Source: Amycolatopsis sacchari
GTDB lineage: Bacteria > Actinomycetota > Actinomycetes > Mycobacteriales > Pseudonocardiaceae
Direction: 5' to 3'
Length of the DNA stretch: 64,000 nt
Assembly (NCBI RefSeq): GCF_900114035.1
Contig: NZ_FORP01000024.1
Coordinates: forward strand, 1-64,000
Shown here: positions 32,284-41,022 of the stretch, piece after piece
How positions within the stretch are numbered: position 1 is the stretch's first letter
Layout of the letters: the number at the start of each line of letters is the position of its first letter
Program-made: the position numbers and the translations under genes
The notes under the pieces: model-generated
Told to the model about the DNA's origin: nothing
Databases searched by the model: none
What the model saw: the letters and a program-made list of their open reading frames with translations, nothing else

Positions 32284-33102
32284 TCAGAGGTGGTAGGCCT
32301 GGATCTGTTTCGTCAGCTCCGCCGCGGCCTCGCGGAGTGCCTGGGCTATCCGCTCCGCCCAGCTGTCGTCCACTGTGGAGGCTGGCCCGGAGACGCCGAG
32401 ACCGGCGCGGATGTCGGCTTCGGGGACCGTGCAGGCGATTCCCATGGCGAGTACGCCGGTTTCGCTTTCTCCGTGGTTGATCGCATAGCCCGTGCGGCGG
32501 ATCCGGGCCGCTTCGCGGAGGAGGGCGGTCAGCGAGGAGATGGATCTGCCGGTGAGGGCTTCCGGTGGGTTGTCCGCGTAGAGCCGGCGGAGCTCGTCGT
32601 CGGTGAGTGTGGCCAGCAGTGCCTTGCCGGCGCCGGTAACGTGGGCGGGCAGGGTGCTGCCGGTGCGCAGTGCCGCGCGGATGGTGCGCCCGCTTTCCAC
32701 GCCGTCGGCGAAGAGGACCTCCCGGCCGCGGGGGAGGACGAGGTGGGCGGTCATGCCGGTGGACTCGGCCAGCGTGGTGAGGATCGGGCGGGCCAGCGCA
32801 CGGATGTCGAGGGTACGGGCGGCGGTGAGGCCCACGTCGATGAGCGCGGGTCCGGTGCGGAAGGACCGGTCGACCGGGCTCTGCCGGACGAAGTCGTAGT
32901 AGGTGAGCATGGCCATCAGGCGGTGCGCGCTGGAGCGGACGATGCCCAGTTCGGCGGCGACGTCGGCGAGGGTGAGGGTGCCGCGATCGCGCAGGAGCAG
33001 CAGGATGCGCAGGGTGTTGTCGACCGACGCGATCGGGTACGCCGGTGCGGCCCTGTTCTCGGGCTGGAGCAGTTCGCCCAGGTGGTCAGGCCCGGTGGTC
33101 AT
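32284..33102 (-). CDS. IclR-family transcriptional regulator
   Basis: 272 aa. N-terminal winged helix (SVDNTLRILLLLRDRGTLTLADVAAELGIVRSSAHRLM, about 26-63) and a C-terminal GAF-like effector domain (GMTAHLVLPRGREVLFADGVES, HVTGAGKALLATLTDDE, GYAINHGESETGVLAMG). IclR proteins often control aromatic catabolism. It is the last gene of the LigM-led operon, 12 nt after FolD, so it is made together with the pathway enzymes. Confidence 0.88.
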   Translation of the reverse strand: MTTGPDHLGELLQPENRAAPAYPIASVDNTLRILLLLRDRGTLTLADVAAELGIVRSSAHRLMAMLTYYDFVRQSPVDRSFRTGPALIDVGLTAARTLDIRALARPILTTLAESTGMTAHLVLPRGREVLFADGVESGRTIRAALRTGSTLPAHVTGAGKALLATLTDDELRRLYADNPPEALTGRSISSLTALLREAARIRRTGYAINHGESETGVLAMGIACTVPEADIRAGLGVSGPASTVDDSWAERIAQALREAAAELTKQIQAYHL

Positions 33103-33114
33103 GGTGACAGCATC

Positions 33115-33984
33115 TCATCCGTGTCGATGACCGTGGGCAGCCCGTTCGGCGGCGCGGACGACGTTGGCCAGGAGCATCGCGCGGGTCATCGGGCCCACGC
33201 CGCCGGGGTTGGGGGAGCGCCAGGCGGCGAGGTCGCCGGCGGCGGGGTCGATGTCGCCCGCCACCTTGCCGTCCGGTCCGCGGCTGACGCCGACGTCGAC
33301 GAGCACGGCGCCCGGCTTGACCATCTCCGGCCGGACCAGTCCAGGCACGCCGGCCGCGGCAATGACGATGTCCGCGGCCCGGACTTCGGCAGTGAGGTCC
33401 CGGGTCCCGGTGTGGCACAGCGTCACGGTCGCGTTCTCGCTGCGCCGGGTGAGCAGCAGGCCCAGTGACCGGCCGACTGTGATGCCGCGGCCGATCACGC
33501 ACACCCTGGCTCCGGCGAGCGGGATGTCGTACCAGCGCAGGAGTTCCACGATCCCGGCCGGGGTGCAGGGCAGCGGTCCGTCGGCGCCGAGGACGAGCCG
33601 GCCGAGGTTGGCGGGGTGCAGGCCGTCGGCGTCCTTCGCCGGGTCGATGCGCTCGATGACCTCGAACTCGTCAAGCCCAGAGGGAAGGGGTAGCTGGACG
33701 ATGTAGGCGGTGCACCGGGGATCCGCGTTGAGCTGCTCGACCGCCCTGAGCACGTCTGCGCGCGTAGCGGTGGCGGGCAGATCGAGCCGGATCGACTCGA
33801 TCCCCACGTCGCGGCAGTCGCGGTGTTTGCCGTTGACGTAGAGCACACTGCCCGGGTCGTCGCCGACGAGCACCGTTCCCAACCCAGCCGTGTGCCCCCG
33901 TGCCGTCAGCGCTGCGACGCGGCCGCGGAGATCGTCTTTGATCTTCGCGGCGACCAGCTTGCCGTCGAGCAGGCCGGCGCCCAT
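33115..33984 (-). CDS. folD: Methylenetetrahydrofolate dehydrogenase/cyclohydrolase
   Basis: 289 aa. The Ser46-x2-Tyr49-x3-Lys53 active-site segment ([12 protein letters not shown]), [28 protein letters not shown] and [14 protein letters not shown] (NADP loop), and the [13 protein letters not shown] end are all present. It oxidises 5,10-methylene-THF to 10-formyl-THF. Its ATG overlaps the purU stop (TGATG). In this operon it would recycle the methyl group removed from aromatic methyl ethers. A second, housekeeping folD presumably exists elsewhere. Confidence 0.93.
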   Translation of the reverse strand: MGAGLLDGKLVAAKIKDDLRGRVAALTARGHTAGLGTVLVGDDPGSVLYVNGKHRDCRDVGIESIRLDLPATATRADVLRAVEQLNADPRCTAYIVQLPLPSGLDEFEVIERIDPAKDADGLHPANLGRLVLGADGPLPCTPAGIVELLRWYDIPLAGARVCVIGRGITVGRSLGLLLTRRSENATVTLCHTGTRDLTAEVRAADIVIAAAGVPGLVRPEMVKPGAVLVDVGVSRGPDGKVAGDIDPAAGDLAAWRSPNPGGVGPMTRAMLLANVVRAAERAAHGHRHG

Positions 33985-34853
33985 CAGAACACCACCGTGG
34001 TGTTGCCGTCACGCATGATCCGGTCTTCGCAGAAGGCCTGGACCGCGCGCGCCAGCACGAGCCGTTCGACGTCGGCGCCGCGGCGGACGAGGTCGTCGGT
34101 GGAGTCGGTGTGGCTGACGCGGACGACGTCCTGTTCGATGATCGGTCCTTCGTCGAGGTCCTCGGTGACGAAGTGGGCGGTCGCGCCGATCAGTTTCACG
34201 CCTCGTTCCTTGGCCTTGCGGTAGGGGGCGGCGCCGACGAAGGCGGGCAGGAACGAGTGGTGGATGTTGATCACCGGCACGCCCAGCGCGGCGAGGAAGT
34301 CGCCGGAGAGGATCTGCATGTACCGGGCCAGCACGACCAGGTCGACGGTGCCCTTGAGCAGGTCCAGCTGCGCGGCTTCGGCCTCGCCTTTGGCGCCCCT
34401 GGCCACGGGGATGTGGGTGAAGGGCACCTCGAACCGGTCGCCGACCCACGCCAGGTCGGTGTGGTTGGACACCACGTGGGTGATCTCCATCGGCAGGTCG
34501 CCACGGCGGTGCCGCCACAGCAGGTCGAGCAGGCAGTGGTCGAGTTTCGAGGCGAACAGCGCCACCCGTTTCGGGACCGCGGTGTCGACCAGGGACCACT
34601 GCAGCCCGAACCGTTCGCCGAGTTCGCGGTGCAGGTCCACTTCGAGCGCGGAGCGCTGGTCGGCGAGCCGGTCGAGGTGGAACACGGCCCGCTGGAAGAA
34701 GCGCCCACCGGACGGGCCGGTGGAGTGCTGGTCGAGGGAGACGATGTTGGCGCCGTGACCGGTGAGGATGGCCGAGACGGCGGCGACGATGCCGGGTCCG
34801 TCCTCGCCGGACACCAGCAGTCGCCCCTCGCCGGTGGTGGTCGTGGTTCGCAT
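33984..34853 (-). CDS. purU: Formyltetrahydrofolate deformylase
   Basis: 289 aa. An N-terminal ACT domain (about 10-90) is followed by a formyltransferase-fold hydrolase domain with the triad Asn196, His198 and an Asp near 234 ([20 protein letters not shown]). It hydrolyses 10-formyl-THF to formate and THF. With MetF and FolD it would return THF to the demethylase and release the former methyl group as formate. Sphingomonad LigM loci are reported with formate-THF ligase instead; here a deformylase takes that place. Gap to MetF start 13 nt. Confidence 0.92.
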   Translation of the reverse strand: MRTTTTTGEGRLLVSGEDGPGIVAAVSAILTGHGANIVSLDQHSTGPSGGRFFQRAVFHLDRLADQRSALEVDLHRELGERFGLQWSLVDTAVPKRVALFASKLDHCLLDLLWRHRRGDLPMEITHVVSNHTDLAWVGDRFEVPFTHIPVARGAKGEAEAAQLDLLKGTVDLVVLARYMQILSGDFLAALGVPVINIHHSFLPAFVGAAPYRKAKERGVKLIGATAHFVTEDLDEGPIIEQDVVRVSHTDSTDDLVRRGADVERLVLARAVQAFCEDRIMRDGNTTVVF

Positions 34854-34866
34854 GAGGGTGCCTCCT

Positions 34867-35727
34867 TCAGCCGGCGTCGAGGCGGGCCAGCAGTGATCGC
34901 CGCCAGGCTTCGGCGCCGGCCAGTTCGTTGAAGGTGAACAGGTGGATGCCGGCGATGTTGACGTCCGGCGCGGCGAGGTGGGGTTCGAAGGCGCGCAGGA
35001 GCTTGTCGGGCCGGTATCCGCCGGGGCGGATCAGCTTCCAGATCGTGTTCTGCTGCTTGCGCAGGAACCGTGCCGACTGTCCCAGACCGATGCCGCCCGC
35101 GATACGCACGAGCTTCTGCCTGCTCACCGGAGCGGGCACCCCGATCACGACTTCCAGGTCCGGGTGGCCGCGGTGCACGCGGCGCGCCCAGTCCACAGTG
35201 GTCCTTGCGTCGAAGCAGATCTGGGTGATGACGTGCGTGGCCAGCGGGGCTTTCGCGGTGAGTGCGGCGTCCAGATCCTGGTCGGTGATTCTGGCGTGCC
35301 CCTCCGGGTAGCCGCCGATCCCGGTCCGTGTGAACATCCCGGTCTCGGCGAACACACGCAGCAGGTCGAGCGCCTCGGTGAACTCCCCGGCCGGGACCGG
35401 CGCGTCGCCGCCGACGACGAAGACGCGATCGATCCCAGCTTCGGTGAGTTGTGCGGCCAGGTCCTTGGCGTGCGCGGTATCCCTGACCATACGGGCCGCG
35501 ACGTGCGGGGAGACCCGGTAGCCGCGCGCGGTCAGGTTCGCCGCGAGGGCGATGGTGGTCTCGATGCCCTTCGCCTCGGTGACGGTGACGGTCAGCGGCA
35601 CGTCCACCGGGACGTGTTCGAGGACGGCGTCCTCGGTGCCGCGGAACGGCATGATCTCGTAGCTGATGGTGCGCAGGATGTCCCGTGTCGAGCGCGGCGC
35701 CCGCCGGCGTGTCGTTGTTTCGGTCAC
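34867..35727 (-). CDS. metF: Methylenetetrahydrofolate reductase
   Basis: 286 aa. Features: FEIMPFRGTE-like start (SYEIMPFRGTEDAV), ETTIALAANLTARGYRVSPHVAARM, VFVVGGDAPVP, ATHVITQICFDARTT and GVPAPVSRQKLVRIAGG. The enzyme interconverts 5-methyl-THF and 5,10-methylene-THF. Downstream of a methyl-THF-forming demethylase it would run in the oxidative direction. GTG at 35727 overlaps the demethylase stop by 4 nt. It is somewhat divergent from housekeeping MetF, in keeping with a catabolic role (inference). Confidence 0.87.
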   Translation of the reverse strand: MTETTTRRRAPRSTRDILRTISYEIMPFRGTEDAVLEHVPVDVPLTVTVTEAKGIETTIALAANLTARGYRVSPHVAARMVRDTAHAKDLAAQLTEAGIDRVFVVGGDAPVPAGEFTEALDLLRVFAETGMFTRTGIGGYPEGHARITDQDLDAALTAKAPLATHVITQICFDARTTVDWARRVHRGHPDLEVVIGVPAPVSRQKLVRIAGGIGLGQSARFLRKQQNTIWKLIRPGGYRPDKLLRAFEPHLAAPDVNIAGIHLFTFNELAGAEAWRRSLLARLDAG

Positions 35728-37082
35728 AGCGCGCGGTAGCTCTCGCGGGCGAACTGCACGTACGGGGCCGGTGCGACGGTGGCGCGGATCTCGACCTGCT
35801 TGTGCTGCTCCACCAGCGGTTTGGTGGAGTTGGGGTCCTCACCCCAGGCCACGGTCACCTCGGTGCCGGGCTCACTGTGTTCGATGTCCACAGTGGCCAG
35901 CGACACCATGACGTGCTCGTTGGCCAGGTAGCCGGCGTCCATGGAGATCCCGGCGAGCTTGCCCCCGGCCAGGACCTTGTCGCTCTGGTGCAGTCCGTAC
36001 CGGGCCTTGGGGACCTCGATGTACTTCGCCGGCAGCCCGGGGCGGTAGAGCGAGCCGATCGCCTCGGTGACGTCGTCGCTGTTCCACACGAGCGTGACCT
36101 TTTCCCGACGGGGGTTCTTGGCGATCTCTTCGAGGGCCTCGCGGCCGACGAAGTCGTGGTCGAAGGCCACCAGCCGGCCGTATCCCACGTCGTAGGGGGT
36201 GACGTAGTAGTCCTCGATGTCCGGGGAGTCCATCGAACCGGCCAGCGAACCCATCGCGGTGGTCGGCAGCCATTCCCGGTAGGCCTTCATCTTCTCGCCG
36301 GAGAAGATGGCGGGCAGCGGCGCGGGAATCCACGCCGACTCCAGGTTCGCCGCCGAGTACGCCTTCGCGCCCACCCGAACCAACCCGAAGTCCCCTCCGG
36401 CTGCCAGGATCGCCTCGCGGACCCGGTCGCCTTCCTCCCACGGGCCGAACAGTTCGTAGCCGGGCTGGCCCGCCATGCCGTGCCGCAGGCCGCGCACGGT
36501 GCACCCGGCGATGGTGAAGGTGGCCATGTTGAAGAACTTCACGTCCGGCAACGGGCCGTCGATGACCTTCTCCATCACCGCGGATGCGGTGGGACCCTGC
36601 AGCTCGTACCGGTAGACCTTCGGCGGTCCGGAGACGCGGTCGAAGGAGTTGTCGTCCCGTTCGGTGGTCGCGTCGTAGTTCCCCGTTTCGAGGTTGAACT
36701 GCACCCAGTCCAGCACCATCGGGTGCCCGACCAGGTCGAAGTGCTGCTCCTCCAGGTGAAACAGCACCGCGTCCCCGATCAGCTGACCGTCGTGGTTCAC
36801 CGCGACGTACTGCTTGGCCTTGCCCGGTGTGAACTTCGCGAAGCTGTTCACCCCCAGGTCGCTCAGCAGCCGCGAAGCGTCGGGGCCGCTGACGTAGAGG
36901 TCGGTCATGTGGTGCGACTGGTCCAGCAACGCGCACGAATCCCGCCACGCCCGCTGCTCGCTGCGCCAGTTGGTGAACTCCGCGGTCACCGGGAACGTGT
37001 GCGGGCGGATCGGGGAGTTCCGGAGCAGCTCGACCGCTCCTCCCGCGCGCTGGATCCCCTGTTCCACGGTTTCGGCACTCAT
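35724..37082 (-). CDS. THF-dependent aromatic O-demethylase, LigM/DesA-like (GcvT fold)
   Basis: 452 aa. GcvT-like aminomethyltransferase fold without a glycine-cleavage context: FTNWRSEQRAWRDSCALLDQSHHMTDLYVSGPDA, VYRYELQGPTASAVMEKV, GMAGQPGYELFGPW, AYSAANLESAWIP. Length and genes alongside match LigM/DesA-type enzymes that move the methyl group of vanillate, syringate or similar methoxyaromatics to THF. The start is supported by GGAGAGGTGG upstream. The operon continues MetF, PurU, FolD, IclR. Other THF methyltransferases (dimethylsulfoniopropionate or dicamba demethylases) are possible alternatives. Confidence 0.78.
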   Translation of the reverse strand: MSAETVEQGIQRAGGAVELLRNSPIRPHTFPVTAEFTNWRSEQRAWRDSCALLDQSHHMTDLYVSGPDASRLLSDLGVNSFAKFTPGKAKQYVAVNHDGQLIGDAVLFHLEEQHFDLVGHPMVLDWVQFNLETGNYDATTERDDNSFDRVSGPPKVYRYELQGPTASAVMEKVIDGPLPDVKFFNMATFTIAGCTVRGLRHGMAGQPGYELFGPWEEGDRVREAILAAGGDFGLVRVGAKAYSAANLESAWIPAPLPAIFSGEKMKAYREWLPTTAMGSLAGSMDSPDIEDYYVTPYDVGYGRLVAFDHDFVGREALEEIAKNPRREKVTLVWNSDDVTEAIGSLYRPGLPAKYIEVPKARYGLHQSDKVLAGGKLAGISMDAGYLANEHVMVSLATVDIEHSEPGTEVTVAWGEDPNSTKPLVEQHKQVEIRATVAPAPYVQFARESYRAL

Positions 37083-37113
37083 CTAGGGCCACCTCTCCAC
37101 TGAGACTGCTGAT

Positions 37114-37148
37114 GTCTGTACACCAGACGCGCTGACTGCTATACAGAC
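37114..37148. promoter_or_regulatory. Putative GntR operator in the divergent promoter region
   Basis: GTCTGTACA (37114-37122) and TATACAGAC (37140-37148) form an inverted pair with one mismatch across 17 nt. The left copy itself lies in GTCTG-TACAC-CAGAC (37114-37128). It is centred between the demethylase operon and the GntR gene, where an FCD-type GntR dimer would be expected to bind. Confidence 0.5.
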
Positions 37149-37208
37149 GCTACACGGAAGCAACATTGGCCGCAAGATTGTCAACAATGCCGGTGAGAGG
37201 AGGTGACG

Positions 37209-37877
37209 ATGAACCTCGCTGCGAGAAGCGGAGCTGCGGGCGCCACCCATGTCCGGAACTCCCTCCGGCGGGCGATCGTGACCGGCGATCTGGTCCCGGG
37301 ACAGCGGATCGTCGCCGCGGAAGTCGGCACGGCGCTGGGAGCGACCCGCAGTTGTGTCCGCCAGGCGCTGCACGAGCTGGCGGCCGAAGGACTGATCGAC
37401 CGCGTGCGCGGCAGCAACGCCCGGGTACGCGCGGTGCCGATCGGGGAAGTGGTCGAGATTCTGGAGTGCCGACAGGTGCTGGACGGCCTCCTCGCCGCTC
37501 GCGCGGCGGTGCGGGCGACCGATGAGGAACACCGGCGCCTGCGCGCCGCCGGCAACCGGCTGGCTGCGGCCGCGGAACGCGGCGAGCCGGTCGAGTGCTT
37601 CCGGTTGGGCGACGAACTCCACGACCTGGTCGTCGGCCTGTCACGTCACCCGACGGCCGCCGGAATCGTCTCACGGCTCGACGCCCGCGTCGCCCGGCTG
37701 CGGTTTCGCGTGTCCCTGCGCCCCGGTCGCCTCCGGGACTCCGCGCGTGAGCACGCTGCGATCGTCCAAGCCGTAGCCGGGCGTCATCCAGTCGCCGCCG
37801 AGCGTGCCGCGCGCGAACACGTCCGATCCCTCATCGCCGCCATCGTCGGCCACCACGAGAAGGAACCCTTGTGCTGA
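37209..37877 (+). CDS. GntR-family regulator with FCD domain
   Basis: 222 aa from the ATG at 37209, chosen because AGAGGAGG ends 5 nt before it; an upstream GTG overlaps that ribosome-binding site. Winged helix about 13-75 (RNSLRRAIVTGDLVPGQRIV, TRSCVRQALHELAAEGLI) and FCD helices after it. It is divergent from the LigM-like operon and overlaps the extradiol dioxygenase gene by 7 nt, so it probably controls both arms of the aromatic pathway. Confidence 0.85.
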   Translation: MNLAARSGAAGATHVRNSLRRAIVTGDLVPGQRIVAAEVGTALGATRSCVRQALHELAAEGLIDRVRGSNARVRAVPIGEVVEILECRQVLDGLLAARAAVRATDEEHRRLRAAGNRLAAAAERGEPVECFRLGDELHDLVVGLSRHPTAAGIVSRLDARVARLRFRVSLRPGRLRDSAREHAAIVQAVAGRHPVAAERAAREHVRSLIAAIVGHHEKEPLC

Positions 37878-38836
37878 ACCGAAACCCCGCCGCCCACGAC
37901 GTCGCCCACCTCGGCCATCTCCAGTTGTTCACCCCCGCCTTCGACGAGAGCGTCGAGTTCTTCACGCACTACCTCGGCATGAGGACGCACGGGTCCCAGG
38001 GCTCCTCGGTGTTCCTGCGGGCCTGGGACGACTACGAGCACCACACGATCACGCTCACCCCGCGCACCACTGCCGGAATCGGTCGCACCCATCTGCGCGC
38101 CGCCGACGAGGACGCGCTCCAGCGTCGCGTCGAGGCGATCAAGGAGGCGGGCCTCGGCATCGGCTGGACCGATGGTGAACCCGGGTACGGGCCCACCTAC
38201 CTCTTCCACGACCCGGACGGGCACGAGTTCGGCCTCTACTACGAATCCGAGTGGTTCCAGCCCGAGGAGGACACCCGGCCGGCGCTGAAGAACCAGGCGG
38301 AGGCCTACCCGGGCGCCGGCGTCTGCGTCCGGCGCCTGGACCACGTCAACTTCCTCGGCGTGGACGTCGAGGCCAACCGCGACGTGCTGCGCGACCTGCT
38401 GGGCGCCAAGGTCACCGAACAGATCGTGCTCGACGACGGGTCGGTCGCCGGGAGCTGGACCACGTTCACGAACAAGGGTTACGACGCGGTGTACACCCGC
38501 GACCGGCTGGGCATCACCGGACGCTTGCACCACATCGCGTTCGCCACCGACAGCCGGGCGGACATCCTGCGCGCCGCCGACCTCGCGCTCGAACAGGATG
38601 TGTTCATCGAGACCGGCCCGCACAAGCACGCGATCCAGCAGACGTTCTTCCTCTACGTCTACGAACCCGGCGGCAACCGCATCGAGCTGTGCAACGCCGG
38701 AGCCCGCCTCGTGCTGGCCCCGGACTGGCGCACCATCGACTGGACCGAAGCCGAACGGGCCAAGGGCCAGGCGTGGGGACTGAAGACCATCGAGTCCTTC
38801 CACACCCACGGCACACCGCCGGCACCGGGCCAGTGA
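37871..38836 (+). CDS. Type I extradiol ring-cleavage dioxygenase (VOC)
   Basis: 321 aa, GTG start. Two VOC domains. The C-terminal domain has the Fe(II) ligands His158 (RLDHVNF), His220 or 221 (LHHIAFAT) and Glu272 (GNRIELCN), the spacing of catechol 2,3-dioxygenase-type enzymes. A probable acid/base residue lies in the FFLYVYEPGGN segment. It would open the catechol produced after O-demethylation. It overlaps GntR upstream and folP downstream (GTGA), so the three form one operon. Confidence 0.87.
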   Translation: MLNRNPAAHDVAHLGHLQLFTPAFDESVEFFTHYLGMRTHGSQGSSVFLRAWDDYEHHTITLTPRTTAGIGRTHLRAADEDALQRRVEAIKEAGLGIGWTDGEPGYGPTYLFHDPDGHEFGLYYESEWFQPEEDTRPALKNQAEAYPGAGVCVRRLDHVNFLGVDVEANRDVLRDLLGAKVTEQIVLDDGSVAGSWTTFTNKGYDAVYTRDRLGITGRLHHIAFATDSRADILRAADLALEQDVFIETGPHKHAIQQTFFLYVYEPGGNRIELCNAGARLVLAPDWRTIDWTEAERAKGQAWGLKTIESFHTHGTPPAPGQ

Positions 38837-39663
38837 CCACGACCGCCGCCCCCACGGACCTTGCGGCCGCTGCCGGACTGCCGTCCCGGAACCGGTGCCT
38901 GGTCATGGGCATTCTCAACGTGACCCCCAATTCCTTCTCCGACGGCGGCCGCTATCTCACGACCGGCCGGGCGATCGCACACGGCGTGGAACTCGCCGCG
39001 TCGGGGGCCGACATCGTCGACGTCGGGGGCGAATCCACCCGGCCCGGCGCCGGGCGCGTGTCCTGTGCGGAGGAGAAACGGCGGGTGCTGCCGGTGATCC
39101 GGAGGCTGGCCGCGGCGGGAGTCACGATCAGCATCGACACGACGCGGGCCGAGGTGGCCGACGCCGCGCTGGAGGCCGGCGCGGCGATCGTCAACGACGT
39201 CAGCGGGGGACTCGCCGATCCCCGCATGGCTTCCTGCGTTGCGGCGGCGGACGTCCCTTACGTCGCCATGCACTGGCGGGCGCCCAGCTCCCGGATGCAC
39301 GAGCACGCCCTCTACGACGACGTGGTCGCCGAGGTCGTCGGTGAACTGTCTCAACGGGTCGACGCGCTGGTCGCCGCTGGTGTGCGCCCGGAACGGATCA
39401 TCATCGACCCCGGGCTCGGGTTCGCGAAGAAACCCCGCCACAACTGGCAGCTACTGGCGGATCTGCGGGCGCTGAGCGTGCTCGGCCGCCCGGTTCTCGT
39501 CGGCGCCTCGCGCAAGTCGTTCCTCGGAATCGTGCGGGACCGCGACGCCGCCACCGCGGCGGTGTCCGCGCTCGCGGCCGCTGCGGGCGCCGCCTGCGTC
39601 CGCGTGCACGACGTGCGCCGCACCCTCACCGCCGTGCAGGTCGCGGCGGCACTGAACGTCTGA
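38833..39663 (+). CDS. folP: Dihydropteroate synthase
   Basis: 276 aa. All DHPS loops are present: GILNVTPNSFSDGGRY (26-41), DVGGESTRPGA (63-73), SIDTTRAEVA, NDVSGG (121-126), DPGLGFAKKPRHNWQLL (192-208), GASRKSFLG (224-232) and RVHDV (257-261). The usual MHMRG is MHWRA (146-150). It condenses p-aminobenzoate with dihydropterin pyrophosphate. A DHPS inside an aromatic O-demethylation operon suggests extra folate supply for the THF-dependent demethylase. Start GTG overlaps the dioxygenase stop. Whether it tolerates sulfonamides is unknown. Confidence 0.9.
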   Translation: MTTTAAPTDLAAAAGLPSRNRCLVMGILNVTPNSFSDGGRYLTTGRAIAHGVELAASGADIVDVGGESTRPGAGRVSCAEEKRRVLPVIRRLAAAGVTISIDTTRAEVADAALEAGAAIVNDVSGGLADPRMASCVAAADVPYVAMHWRAPSSRMHEHALYDDVVAEVVGELSQRVDALVAAGVRPERIIIDPGLGFAKKPRHNWQLLADLRALSVLGRPVLVGASRKSFLGIVRDRDAATAAVSALAAAAGAACVRVHDVRRTLTAVQVAAALNV

Positions 39664-39696
39664 CCCATCAGCGGATCGCTCAAGGAGGAGTGTCCC

Positions 39697-41013
39697 ATGA
39701 CGACCAAACCAGGACCGGGCCGGATCGCGCTCGCCAGCTACATCGGCAGCGTGATCGAGTGGTACGACTTCAACATCTACGGGCTGGCCACGGCGCTCGT
39801 GTTCAGCAAGCAGTTCTTTCCCAGCTTCTCCGAAGCCGGCGGCACTCTCGCCGCGCTGGCCGCGTTCGCGGTCGGGTTCGTCGCCCGGCCCGTCGGCGCG
39901 CTGATCAGCGGTCACTTCGGCGACCGCGTCGGTCGGAAGGCGATGCTGGTCGCGTCCCTGCTGACCATGGGTGTCGCCACGACGCTGATTGGCCTGCTGC
40001 CGACCTACGCGGCCATCGGCGTGTGGGCGCCGATTCTGCTCGTCGTGCTCCGCCTGGTCCAGGGCATCGGCGTCGGGGGCGAATGGGGTGGCGCGGCGCT
40101 GATGGCCGTCGAGCACGCGCCACCGAACCGGCGGGCGCTCTACGGCGCCTTCCCGCAGATCGGCATCCCCTCCGGAATCCTGGTCTCACAGCTGGCATTC
40201 CTGCTCCTGACGCAGGTCTTCTCCGACGACACTCTGCAGTCGTGGGCCTGGCGGCTGCCGTTCCTGTTTAGCGGGGTGCTCATCGTGGTCGGCCTGATCG
40301 TGCGAGCGTCCATCACCGAGACCGAGGAGTTCGAACGGGCACGCGAGGCACGCGACATCGCGCGCCTGCCGCTCGTGGAGGTCTTCCGCCGCTCGCCGCT
40401 GCAACTGTTCGCCGGCAGCCTGCTCTCCTTCGCCGGCCCCACCCTCGGCACGTTCCTGTCCGTGTACATGGTCAGCTATGGCACCAAACAGTTGCACCTG
40501 TCGTCTGGGACGATGTTGTGGATCACGGTCGTGTTGAGCCTGCCGTGGATCGCGATGATGCTCTTCGCGGGCCGCGCCGCTGACCGGTTCGGCCGCAAAC
40601 GGATGTTCGTCATCGGCAGCGGACTGGCGGCCGTGGCGGTGTTCCCGATGTTCCTGATGGTCAACACCGCCGCCGTCCCGCTGGTGTTCGCCGGGCTCCT
40701 GCTGATGACGGCCGCGAACTCGGTCATCAACGGTGCCCAGCCGGCCATGCTGACCCAGATGTTCCCCGCGAGCGTGCGCTACAGCGGCGCGTCCATCTGC
40801 TTCCAGGTCGGTTCCATCGTGGGCGGCGGCATCGTTCCCCTGGTGGCCGCGTCGTCCTACGCCCGGTTCGGCACCTCGACCGCGGTCGCGATCGTGATCG
40901 GTGTCGTCTGTCTGGTGAGCATGCTGGCCGTCCTGCCGGTGAGGCGGGAACTGCTCGACGTCGGGGCGCCGTCACCCCAGCGCACGGTTGACCATTCACT
41001 ATCTGAACAATAA
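39697..41013 (+). CDS. MFS transporter, metabolite:H+ symporter family
   Basis: 438 aa with twelve hydrophobic segments. The MHS-type signature is evident: SYIGSVIEWYDFNIYG at the start, FGDRVGRKAML in loop 2-3, RLVQGIGVGGEWGGAALMAVEHAP, and AGRAADRFGRKRMFV in loop 8-9. Members import dicarboxylates, aromatic acids and similar anions. With AAGGAGGAG upstream and 33 nt after folP, it is probably the uptake system of the aromatic pathway. A damaged paralogue lies at 26862-27428. Confidence 0.87.
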   Translation: MTTKPGPGRIALASYIGSVIEWYDFNIYGLATALVFSKQFFPSFSEAGGTLAALAAFAVGFVARPVGALISGHFGDRVGRKAMLVASLLTMGVATTLIGLLPTYAAIGVWAPILLVVLRLVQGIGVGGEWGGAALMAVEHAPPNRRALYGAFPQIGIPSGILVSQLAFLLLTQVFSDDTLQSWAWRLPFLFSGVLIVVGLIVRASITETEEFERAREARDIARLPLVEVFRRSPLQLFAGSLLSFAGPTLGTFLSVYMVSYGTKQLHLSSGTMLWITVVLSLPWIAMMLFAGRAADRFGRKRMFVIGSGLAAVAVFPMFLMVNTAAVPLVFAGLLLMTAANSVINGAQPAMLTQMFPASVRYSGASICFQVGSIVGGGIVPLVAASSYARFGTSTAVAIVIGVVCLVSMLAVLPVRRELLDVGAPSPQRTVDHSLSEQ

Positions 41014-41022
41014 AGTCGGTGC

